NCBI GenBank assembly: GCA_017459985.1
Contig: JAFUBX010000004.1
Span: 1-64,000, forward strand
Source: Parasporobacterium sp.
GTDB lineage: Bacteria; Bacillota; Clostridia; Lachnospirales; Lachnospiraceae
Direction: 5' to 3'
DNA length: 64,000 nt
Shown here: positions 49,237 through 56,545 of the stretch, piece by piece
How positions within the stretch are numbered: position 1 is the stretch's first letter
Layout of the letters: every line of letters begins with the position of its first letter
Notes under the pieces: generated by a model
What the model was told of the DNA's origin: nothing
Database searches by the model: none
Seen by the model: the letters and a program-made list of their open reading frames with translations, nothing else
Made by a program: the position numbers and the translations under genes

Positions 49237-51120
49237 ATGAAAAAACAAACTACCAAAAAACCCATCGATTATCACAGCATTTCCGCCCTGAAGGCCTTTT
49301 TTATCCATTATAAAGGCCATCTGGGACTGTTTACTCTGGATATGGTCTGCGCGCTCATCGTGGCGGCCGTGGATCTGCTGTTTCCGTATGTTTCCAAAAA
49401 ATGTATGGAGATCTATCTGCCGGAGGGACTGTTCCGGACCTTTTTCCTGGTCATGGCAGTCATCGTGGCGGCCTATATTCTCCGGTCCGTCCTGTATTAT
49501 GTAATCACCTACTGGGGACACCGGATGGGCGTTTATATGGAAGCGGACATGCGCAAGGAGGTATTTGACCACATCGAGACCCTGAGCTTCAGCTTCTTCG
49601 ACCAAAACCGCACCGGGCAGCTCATGAGCCGGGTGACCACGGATCTGTTTGAGATCACGGAGCTGGCCCATCACGGGCCGGAGGATCTGCTGATCTCGGG
49701 GATCACCATCATCGGAGCCTTTCTGATCCTGTGTACGGTGGAGTGGAGGCTGGCGGTGATCGTGTTCGCGGCGGTGCCGGTGTTTGTGATATTTACCGTA
49801 ATTTTGCGACGGAAAATGGCGGCGGCCAGTGTTAAGGTCAAGGCGAAGACTGCCGAGATCAACACCTCCATCGAATCCGGATTTTCCGGCATCCGTACCG
49901 CCAAGGCATTTGCCATGGAGGCGGAGGAAATCCGCAAATTTGATCATACCAATGAAGAATACGTGGAATCCAAGCGGGGATATTACAAAGCCATGGCGGT
50001 GTTTCACGGCGGGATGGAATTCGTGCTCAGCATCATGTCGGTCATGGTGATCATGGCCGGGGGATATTTTATCATGAAAGGATCCCTGGATTATATCGGG
50101 CTGGTGACCTTCAGTCTGTACATCTCCACCTTCCTGACGCCGATCCGGAAGCTGGTGGCTTTTGTGGAACAGTATATCGCCGGCATGGCCGGGTTTAAGC
50201 GGTTTCTGGAGATCATGCGGACGGAGCCGGAGATTACGGATGATCCGGACGCGGAAGAGCTGGAACGGGTGGAAGGCCGGATTGTATTTGACCATGTCAG
50301 TTTTTCCTATGATCAGAAAAGGCGGCCGGAATACCAAAGGCACGGGAACGTACCGCCGGGGCAGACAGCCGGCCAGCCGTCAGAGCATACGGCCGGAGCA
50401 GCAGAAGATGCGGTCAGCCAGCCTCCGGTGGAGGTTCTGAAGGAGGTCTCTCTGGACATTCCTGCGGGGAGCTGCTTCGCCGTGGTGGGTCCCTCCGGCG
50501 GCGGCAAGACCACTCTGTGCCATCTGATTCCCCGGTTCTATGATGTGACCGAAGGACGGATCACCATCGACGGCCGGGATATCCGTAAAGTCACGCAGCA
50601 GTCCCTGAGACGCAACATCGGGATTGTCCAACAGGATGTCTTTATGTTTGCCGGGACGATCTATGAGAATATCGCTTACGGAAAACCCGGCGCCACCATG
50701 GAGGAGGTCGTGGAGGCTGCCCGGAGGGCGGAGATCCATGAGGAGATCCTTCAGATGCCGGAGGGATATCATTCCTATATCGGGGAACGGGGCGTCATGC
50801 TTTCCGGCGGCCAGAAACAACGGATCGGGATCGCCAGGGTATTTCTGAAAAATCCGCCTGTGATTATCCTGGATGAGGCCACCAGCGCCCTGGACAGCGT
50901 GACGGAAATGCGGATCCAGAGCGCTTTCAATGAACTGGCGAAGGGCCGGACTTCGGTGATCATTGCCCACCGGCTCAGCACCATCCGGGACGCGGACAGG
51001 ATCGCGGTGATTGATGAGAACCGGATCCTGGAGATGGGCCGGCACGAGGAGCTGATGCAAAAGGATGGGGAATATGCCCGCATGGTCCGGGCCCAGAGGA
51101 TCGGAAACGAAGTCAGTTGA
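49237..51120 (+). CDS. ABC exporter, permease-ATPase fusion (half-transporter)
   Basis: A 627-residue half-transporter. Six helices occupy about residues 25-320 (SFSFFDQNRTGQLMSRVTTD is the coupling helix). Walker A is VVGPSGGGKTTLCHLIPRFY, the signature LSGGQKQRIGIARVFLKNPP and Walker B VIILDEATSALDSVTEMRIQ, with the switch His in VIIAHRLSTIRDAD. Between the beta strand DHVSFSYDQ and VLKEVSLDIPAG stands an extra ~45-residue Gln/Pro/Gly-rich insertion (PPGQTAGQPSEHTAGAAED), missing from most exporters. It probably works as a homodimer. The barnase-like lipoprotein gene starts 32 bases after it. Confidence 0.9.
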   Translation: MKKQTTKKPIDYHSISALKAFFIHYKGHLGLFTLDMVCALIVAAVDLLFPYVSKKCMEIYLPEGLFRTFFLVMAVIVAAYILRSVLYYVITYWGHRMGVYMEADMRKEVFDHIETLSFSFFDQNRTGQLMSRVTTDLFEITELAHHGPEDLLISGITIIGAFLILCTVEWRLAVIVFAAVPVFVIFTVILRRKMAAASVKVKAKTAEINTSIESGFSGIRTAKAFAMEAEEIRKFDHTNEEYVESKRGYYKAMAVFHGGMEFVLSIMSVMVIMAGGYFIMKGSLDYIGLVTFSLYISTFLTPIRKLVAFVEQYIAGMAGFKRFLEIMRTEPEITDDPDAEELERVEGRIVFDHVSFSYDQKRRPEYQRHGNVPPGQTAGQPSEHTAGAAEDAVSQPPVEVLKEVSLDIPAGSCFAVVGPSGGGKTTLCHLIPRFYDVTEGRITIDGRDIRKVTQQSLRRNIGIVQQDVFMFAGTIYENIAYGKPGATMEEVVEAARRAEIHEEILQMPEGYHSYIGERGVMLSGGQKQRIGIARVFLKNPPVIILDEATSALDSVTEMRIQSAFNELAKGRTSVIIAHRLSTIRDADRIAVIDENRILEMGRHEELMQKDGEYARMVRAQRIGNEVS

Positions 51121-51152
51121 AAGAAACCGAAATCAGCAGGAAAGGGAACAAC

Positions 51153-51758
51153 ATGAAACAATACAGAGGATGGAAACGAATTGCCGCCGTCATATTACTG
51201 GTGGCACTGACCCTGGCAATGGTCAGCGGCTGCTCCGGCGCAGGGAAGAAGCAGAATCCGGCCGCGGCGCAGGAGACCGCGGTGCAGGAGACCACAGCGC
51301 AGGGGACCACAACGACGAAGACGCAGGGAACTGCGGAACGGGAGACCACAACCGCTGCAAAAGCAGGCACTGTGACCGAAGCGGCCCAGCCGGAGACTTT
51401 GAAGATCACGGAGGACGGGGAATATACAGCCGCCCGGGACGTGGCGGAGTATCTGAATCTGTTCGGGCATCTGCCGGATAACTATATCACCAAGAATGAA
51501 GCGAAGGATCTGGGCTGGGTCAGCAGCAGGGGCAATCTGTGGGATGTGGCTCCGGGAAAATGCATTGGCGGTGATTCCTTCGGGAACCGGGAAGGCCTTC
51601 TGCCGGAAAAGAAGGGACGGAAATATTACGAATGCGATGTCAATTACGAAGGTGGTTACCGGGGAGATGACCGGATCATTTTTTCCAATGACGGCATGAT
51701 CTATTTTACGGGAGATCATTATAACAGCTTCGACCTGCTGTATGGAAAGGAGGACTGA
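51153..51758 (+). CDS. Lipoprotein barnase-type ribonuclease
   Basis: A 201-residue exported protein. The signal peptide ends in the lipobox MVSGC (Cys 27), followed by a Thr/Ala/Glu-rich linker to about residue 85. The C-terminal ~115 residues are barnase: NYITKNEAKDLGWVSSRGNL, GKCIGGDSFGN and then EGGYRGDDRIIFSNDGMIYF. The catalytic residues of barnase correspond to Glu 160 (YYECDVNY), Arg 174 (DDRIIFS) and His 189 (TGDHYNSF), all present. It should cut RNA outside the cell or when delivered into other cells. The barstar gene starts two bases after it stops. The ATG follows AAAGGGAAC. Confidence 0.92.
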   Translation: MKQYRGWKRIAAVILLVALTLAMVSGCSGAGKKQNPAAAQETAVQETTAQGTTTTKTQGTAERETTTAAKAGTVTEAAQPETLKITEDGEYTAARDVAEYLNLFGHLPDNYITKNEAKDLGWVSSRGNLWDVAPGKCIGGDSFGNREGLLPEKKGRKYYECDVNYEGGYRGDDRIIFSNDGMIYFTGDHYNSFDLLYGKED

Positions 51759-51760
51759 AA

Positions 51761-52021
51761 ATGCATGTGATCCTGAATGCCGGGAAACTGGGGGAGCGGG
51801 AAAGCGCCCACGAATATCTGAAGAGCGTTTTTGGCTTTCCGGATTATTATGGAGCCAATCTGGATGCTCTGTACGACTGTCTGTCTGAAATGGAAGAACT
51901 CCATATCCACTTGCTTCATACCAAAGAGGCGGGGCCTTATTTTGAAAAAATCCGTTCTGTGCTGGAGGATCTGGATAACGTGATAATTTACGAAATAACG
52001 GCACAAACACCTGAAAAATAA
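51761..52021 (+). CDS. Barstar family ribonuclease inhibitor
   Basis: An 86-residue acidic protein. HVILNAGKLGERESAHEYLK and FGFPDYYGANLDALYDCLSE are the barstar core, where the Asp, Tyr and Leu of the binding helix meet the RNase active site; the C-terminal strand is NVIIYEITAQ. No signal peptide, so it acts in the cytoplasm to protect the cell from the ribonuclease encoded directly before. The gene overlaps nothing but is translationally close (two bases). Together they form a toxin-immunity pair. Confidence 0.92.
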   Translation: MHVILNAGKLGERESAHEYLKSVFGFPDYYGANLDALYDCLSEMEELHIHLLHTKEAGPYFEKIRSVLEDLDNVIIYEITAQTPEK

Positions 52022-52179
52022 ACAAAAATTGTTAACCAAATATAAATTAGGAATCGGCAAACTTGATGCTGGCATTTGAATTTGTTAGTATTAAGTTGAG
52101 TTATTAGAATCTGACGGTAAACATGCGGCATGAAATCAATGCGGCATGGATTTTGCGTTCTTACGGAAAGAGATCCTAT

Positions 52180-53058
52180 ATGGAAGAGATCCGCCTCAGG
52201 GCATGCGGAAAAGTAAATCTGGGACTGGATGTGACGGGCAGAAGACCGGATGGATATCATCTGGTAAGGATGATCATGCAGACCGTACCGGTCTGGGACG
52301 AGATCACGGTCCGGAGGCTTTCTGAAGGGGATGGGCGGATTTTGCTTTCCTGTGATCTTCCGGAGATCCCTTCGGATGAGCGCAATCTTGCCTGGCGGGC
52401 AGCGGATCTGTTCCGGAAAGAGCAGAATGTCACAGCCGGGGTTCAGATCATGATCCGGAAACAGATCCCGGCCGCCGCCGGAATGGCCGGAGGCTCTGCG
52501 GATGCGGCCGGCGTCCTGGAGGCAATGCGGCAGTTGTTTGTTCCGGAGATCCCGGCGGAGGAGATGGACCGGATGGCGCTGCGTCTTGGTGCGGATGTCC
52601 CGTTTTGTCTGCGCAGAGGAACCTATCTGGCGGAGGGGATCGGAGAGAAGCTGACGAAGGTCGGCGATCTTCCGCATTGCTTTATGGTGATCGTAAAGCC
52701 GGACTTCGGAGTGTCCACTCCCTGGGCATATCAGGCGCTGGATGAATACCTGGAACAGTACGGCGCAGATCCGGAAGGACTGCATCCTGATATTGACGGG
52801 ATCATTCAGGCACTTCAGAAAGGGGATCTTCCGGAAACGGCGGCCCATATGGAGAACATCCTGGAACTGCCGGTAGCGCGGGAGTATCCGGTGATCTCTG
52901 AAATTGAAATACACCTGATGGAGGCCGGGGCTCTCAAGGCAGTCATGAGCGGTTCCGGACCGACTGTATTTGGTATCTTTACGGACGAAAAAAAAGCGAA
53001 TAAGGCTTTGGAACAAATAGGGGGAGAACGGTATGGCAAATTTAAAGTTGAGTTTTGA
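52180..53058 (+). CDS. ispE: 4-diphosphocytidyl-2-C-methyl-D-erythritol kinase
   Basis: A 292-residue GHMP kinase of the non-mevalonate isoprenoid pathway. RLRACGKVNLGLDVTGRRPD is the substrate end, the ATP loop is KQIPAAAGMAGGSADAAGVL near residue 100 with LRLGADVPFCLRRGTYLAEG, and ALKAVMSGSGPTVFGIF near the end. It phosphorylates CDP-methylerythritol. The start ATG 52180 is chosen because the aligned N-terminus begins MEEIRLRA; the longer frame is unusual. It overlaps the GntR gene by 26 bases and therefore shares its mRNA. Confidence 0.95.
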   Translation: MEEIRLRACGKVNLGLDVTGRRPDGYHLVRMIMQTVPVWDEITVRRLSEGDGRILLSCDLPEIPSDERNLAWRAADLFRKEQNVTAGVQIMIRKQIPAAAGMAGGSADAAGVLEAMRQLFVPEIPAEEMDRMALRLGADVPFCLRRGTYLAEGIGEKLTKVGDLPHCFMVIVKPDFGVSTPWAYQALDEYLEQYGADPEGLHPDIDGIIQALQKGDLPETAAHMENILELPVAREYPVISEIEIHLMEAGALKAVMSGSGPTVFGIFTDEKKANKALEQIGGERYGKFKVEF

Positions 53059-53698
53059 CGAGTATATCCCCTTGAGAGATATTGTGTTCAAAACGTTGAG
53101 AGAAGCAATTGTTACCGGCGAACTCAAGCCTGGCGAGCGGCTGATGGAAATCAAGCTTGCCAATGAGATGGGAGTCTCCAGAACGCCTGTCAGAGAGGCG
53201 ATCCGTAAACTGGAACAGGAGGGCCTGGTTTATCTCACGGCACGAAAGGGTGCGGAGGTGGCTCCGATCAATGCCAAGGATCTGAAGGAGGTCCTGGAGA
53301 TCCGGAAGGCGCTGGAAGGACTGGCCTGCCAGATGGCCTGCCAGAATGCGAAGGAGGAGGATATCCGGACCCTGCAGTCGATCAATGAGGAGATCGGAAA
53401 AGCGATCGAGCTGGGAGACATCGAGCAGATTGCCAGGCTGGACGCCAAATTTCATGATCAGATCTGCATCTGTTCCTCCAACAGCCAGCTGATCCGGATC
53501 CTGAGCCGGCTGAAAGAACATATTTACCGATACAGGCTGGAATATATTGCGGATATTAAAAACAAAAATACCATTATCGAGGATCACGAGCGGATCATTC
53601 AGGACATTGTTAAAAAGAATGAAAAAGCAGTGAAGAAAGACATCGAGCATCATATTGAGATCCAGGAAAAATACATTCTGAATTCCCTGGGGGCATAG
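53033..53698 (+). CDS. GntR-family regulator (FCD type)
   Basis: A 221-residue repressor-type protein. The winged helix covers residues ~10-75 (GERLMEIKLANEMGVSRTPV, REAIRKLEQEGLVYLTARKG). The FCD effector domain follows (VLEIRKALEGLACQMACQNA, ARLDAKFHDQICICSSNSQL, HERIIQDIVKKNEKAVKKDI), with Asp and three His able to hold a metal. It follows ispE with overlap and a GGGGGAGAA site, so translational coupling is likely. The target and effector are unknown; placement after ispE is common in clostridia and does not imply control of isoprenoid genes. Confidence 0.9.
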   Translation: MANLKLSFDEYIPLRDIVFKTLREAIVTGELKPGERLMEIKLANEMGVSRTPVREAIRKLEQEGLVYLTARKGAEVAPINAKDLKEVLEIRKALEGLACQMACQNAKEEDIRTLQSINEEIGKAIELGDIEQIARLDAKFHDQICICSSNSQLIRILSRLKEHIYRYRLEYIADIKNKNTIIEDHERIIQDIVKKNEKAVKKDIEHHIEIQEKYILNSLGA

Positions 53699-53773
53699 GG
53701 CAATATTCTTCCTTGCATGTTAATTCTTTAAATGATAGAATAACCTGGTGATTTTCGGAAAGGAAGTAGAACA

Positions 53774-54229
53774 ATGCCTGTTTGGTCGATTATATTATTA
53801 ATTGTACTGGTACTTTTGATTGCTGCATTTATCGTGCTCATGATCCTGGGCAGGAAGAGGCAGAAGAAACAGGAAGAGCAGACAGAAGAAATGGCCAAAA
53901 CGGCCCAGACCCTGTCCCTGTTTATCATTGATATGAAGAAGCTCCGCATGAAGGATTCCGGCCTTCCCAAGGTTGTATTTGAATCTACCGGCCGGATGGC
54001 CAAGCTTGCGAAGATGCCGGTTCTTAAGGTCAAGGCAGGCAATCGTGTCATGAGCCTGATCTGCGACCCGGAGGTGTACAAGACACTCCTTCCGAAGCAG
54101 GAGATCAAAGCAAAAGTGTCCGGCGTTTATGTGCTCTCCGCCAAGTACGTCCGGGGACCGAAGATCGAAGGCGGCAAGGACGCGAACAAACAGAAAAAGG
54201 TGGACAAGTTCCTGGACCGGCTCCGCTGA
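53774..54229 (+). CDS. Membrane-anchored small protein of unknown role
   Basis: A 151-residue protein with one N-terminal membrane helix (WSIILLIVLVLLIAAFIVLM), a basic/Glu-rich stretch (GRKRQKKQEEQTEEMAKTAQ) and a soluble beta-rich part (GLPKVVFESTGRMAKLAKMP, ICDPEVYKTLLPKQEIKAKV). It ends with a basic helix. I recognise the layout from conserved hypothetical proteins of Lachnospiraceae but not a function. The ATG follows GGAAAGGAAG. A terminator stands 83 bases after the stop. Confidence 0.7.
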   Translation: MPVWSIILLIVLVLLIAAFIVLMILGRKRQKKQEEQTEEMAKTAQTLSLFIIDMKKLRMKDSGLPKVVFESTGRMAKLAKMPVLKVKAGNRVMSLICDPEVYKTLLPKQEIKAKVSGVYVLSAKYVRGPKIEGGKDANKQKKVDKFLDRLR

Positions 54230-54311
54230 CGGAAGGCCGGCACGGCAGGACGGATGGGGACCGCGAAGCCCTGAACGGGTATTGCCGGGCAGTTTGTGGA
54301 TATAGAGAAGA

Positions 54312-54345
54312 GGTTGTGAAAATGAGATTTTTCACAGCCTTTTTT
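54312..54345 (+). terminator. Rho-independent terminator after the membrane-anchored protein gene
   Basis: GGTTGTGAAAA at 54312-54322 pairs with TTTTCACAGCC at 54329-54339, one wobble, followed by six T. It closes the ispE-gntR-53774 transcript. Confidence 0.85.
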
Positions 54346-54449
54346 GATGTGACGGGCATGCCGATGGCCTGTGATGAAAGACCGTTGAGGGCCAGCAGGC
54401 TGAAATGTGAAGGGCTGATTAGTCAGTTGAAGGGCATTTCAGATAGATT

Positions 54450-54670
54450 TACCGCAATGCTGCAATTTTTCGTCAGCCCTTGTCGAAAAACTCACGCATT
54501 GCTGCAACTTTTCGTCAACGAGTCGCTCCGAGAGGCGTTTCTGCCGAAAATCTCACGCATTGCTGCATTTTTTCGGCAAAATCCGTGCTGAAGAGAGGGC
54601 TCTGCCGAAAATCCCACGCAATGCTGCAATTTTTCGTCAGCCCTTGTCAAAAACTTCAAGCATTGCGGAG
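54450..54670. repeat. GCAWTGC five-core palindromic element (copy B, inverted)
   Basis: Cores are centred at 54457, 54499, 54560, 54621 and 54663, so the gaps are 42, 61, 61 and 42 bp, identical to copy A at 16108-16331, and the sequence is its reverse complement. It begins ACCGCAATGC and ends GCATTGCGG. GCCGAAAATCTCACGC and TTTTTCGGC frame the cores. No gene is visible in the gap 54230-54699. Confidence 0.85.
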
Positions 54671-54699
54671 TATTCCCATCCCGCATGACATTCAGAATT

Positions 54700-55653
54700 T
54701 CAGTCCAGGATTTTCAGACTGACTTTATCGATCTGAAGCCCCAGGATCCGGGAAGCAAAGGAACGGAAACTGTCCGGACTGTCAGAAGAGTAGAATTGAT
54801 GATCAGAGGGTGCTGCAGGAATGTCAGTTGCCATGCCGCGCTCGGCCAGCAGCCGCGCCAGCTCCATGGCGGTCGTATAGGCAGGGTTGACCAGCTGGAT
54901 TTTTCCGGCCCCGGTGCCTGCAGCAGCCTTGCCGCCCCCGTTCGGGTCCCTGCTTCCGTCTCCATCCGCGTCTGCGTCCCTGCTTTCGTTTCTGTCTCCA
55001 TCCACGTCCGCATCCAGGTCGCTCACCGGATAATCCGCGTAGGTTCCGCCGATCTCCCGGGCAATGACGCTGCGAAGCAGCGGATAATGGGTGCATCCCA
55101 GAATCAGTGTGTCGATCCGGTCGGACTCGATCATATCATCCAGATAACGGTGGATCATCTCAACCGTGACGCTGTCATCGATCATTCCTTCCTCCACCAG
55201 ATGGACAAATAAAGGACAGGCTTTGCTGAATACCCGGGCATCCGGCAGCAGATCCCGGATGCATTTCTCATACAGGCCGCTGGTGACGGTTGCCGAAGTT
55301 CCGATGATGCCGATCCGTCCGGAGGCGGTGGCGCTGACTGCAGCGCGGGCTCCGGGTTCGATTACCCCGATCACCGGGAGATCCGTCATTTCCTTGACCG
55401 CATCGATGGCGAGAGACGTGGCGGTATTACAGGCGATTACAATAGCCTTGACATTCTTTGACAAAAGAAACTGGGTGATCTGGCGGGAATACCGGATGAT
55501 AGTCTCCCGGGATTTATTGCCGTAGGGGACCCGGGCGGTATCGCCGTAATAGATGATCTTTTCATTTGGAAGGTTCCGGAAAATCTCCCGTGCTACCGTA
55601 AGGCCGCCGACACCGGAATCAAACACACCAATGGGAAGGTTTCTGAGATCCAT
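54700..55653 (-). CDS. murI: Glutamate racemase with an acidic insertion
   Basis: A 317-residue enzyme that makes D-glutamate for peptidoglycan. IGVFDSGVGGLTVAREIFRN is the start, the first catalytic Cys lies in IVIACNTATSLAIDAV, the second in LILGCTHYPLLRSVIAREIG. Family members have about 265-280 residues. Here a stretch after GTYADYPVSDL contains DADVDGDRNESRDADADGDG and a Gly/Ala-rich run before the normal C-terminus resumes with NPAYTTAMELARLLAERG. The active-site parts are intact, so the insertion is a surface loop. The ATG follows GGAGGTAATGTGAG. plsC ends two bases before it, so both are one operon. Confidence 0.93.
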   Translation of the reverse strand: MDLRNLPIGVFDSGVGGLTVAREIFRNLPNEKIIYYGDTARVPYGNKSRETIIRYSRQITQFLLSKNVKAIVIACNTATSLAIDAVKEMTDLPVIGVIEPGARAAVSATASGRIGIIGTSATVTSGLYEKCIRDLLPDARVFSKACPLFVHLVEEGMIDDSVTVEMIHRYLDDMIESDRIDTLILGCTHYPLLRSVIAREIGGTYADYPVSDLDADVDGDRNESRDADADGDGSRDPNGGGKAAAGTGAGKIQLVNPAYTTAMELARLLAERGMATDIPAAPSDHQFYSSDSPDSFRSFASRILGLQIDKVSLKILD

Positions 55654-55654
55654 C

Positions 55655-56395
55655 TCACATTACCTCCGGAGTATTGATATTCAGGCATTCCTGGATCCGG
55701 TCCCGGACAATGTTGTGAATCTCGTTCAGTTCATCCTGGGACAGGCCGGCTGTATTCACCGGGGGAAGGAATTCCACGATGGCTTTGCGGGCTTTGATAT
55801 AGGGCCGGTGATCGTCAAAGATATCTCCGGTTCCGCTGACGGCAACCGGTACGATCCGGACTCCCGGTTTGGTGGCGATCTTGAAGGTTCCCTTATGGAA
55901 CATCAGCAGCTCGCCTTCCACATGACTGCGGGTTCCCTCCGGATAAGCCAGGATGGAGATGCCGCTATTGATCAGCCGGATGCATTCCAGGACACACTCC
56001 ATGCCCTGCCGGCGGTCCTTCCGGTCAAGAAGCACTCCGTAAATGGAGCGGATCCACCATCCGATGATGGGATAGGACTTCAGTTCCTTCTTGGATAAAT
56101 TGCCCGTCAGGCCTTTGAAGGCCCGGTAGGTCAGGATTGCATCAAACAGACTGCGGTGGTTGGAGGCGAAAAGGACCGCGTCTCCGTCCTCCGGGAGATT
56201 CTCCAGCCCTTTGTAGGTGACCTTGACGCCGCAGAACCATATGAACATCGCAAATCCCCGCTGCACAAAATGAAGGGCGAACCAGTCACCCTTTTTCTGA
56301 TCGCATTTCCGGATGATCCGGTACAGCGGATAACAGACAATTGTAGCAATGGCGATCAGGAGCGCGCTGACCGCAAACAGAATTAACCTGAACAT
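55655..56395 (-). CDS. plsC: 1-acyl-sn-glycerol-3-phosphate acyltransferase
   Basis: A 246-residue membrane-bound enzyme that adds the second acyl chain in phosphatidic acid. One N-terminal helix (RLILFAVSALLIAIATIVCY) is followed by block I ASNHRSLFDAIL (the HRSLFD form of NHX4D), block II GVLLDRKDRRQGM and block III AYPEGTRSHVEGELLMFHKG. All are intact. Start 56395 and the ATG three codons earlier (56404) are both possible; neither has a strong ribosome site. It is the first gene of the plsC-murI operon and is divergent from ileS. The intergenic region (56396-56545) is short. Confidence 0.92.
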   Translation of the reverse strand: MFRLILFAVSALLIAIATIVCYPLYRIIRKCDQKKGDWFALHFVQRGFAMFIWFCGVKVTYKGLENLPEDGDAVLFASNHRSLFDAILTYRAFKGLTGNLSKKELKSYPIIGWWIRSIYGVLLDRKDRRQGMECVLECIRLINSGISILAYPEGTRSHVEGELLMFHKGTFKIATKPGVRIVPVAVSGTGDIFDDHRPYIKARKAIVEFLPPVNTAGLSQDELNEIHNIVRDRIQECLNINTPEVM

Positions 56396-56545
56396 AGGAT
56401 ACATTTTATCATCTGCAGGAAAGATGTGCAAGGCGGAAAGGATTTGGTTGCGGCAGAACAGAAAGATGTGTTAAAATAATCCTTACGCGTATATCAATAT
56501 TATCACTCCATGGTGACGAGAAAGCCATGGGGAGAGGAGGACATT

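Noticed and set aside
54230-54699. Coding frame within the gap after the membrane-anchored protein
   Set aside because: The frames there (for example 54316-54591) lie in the GCAWTGC palindromic repeat and change frame between its copies.
56396-56545. T-box leader for ileS
   Set aside because: The region is too short and has no T-box sequence, specifier loop or terminator.
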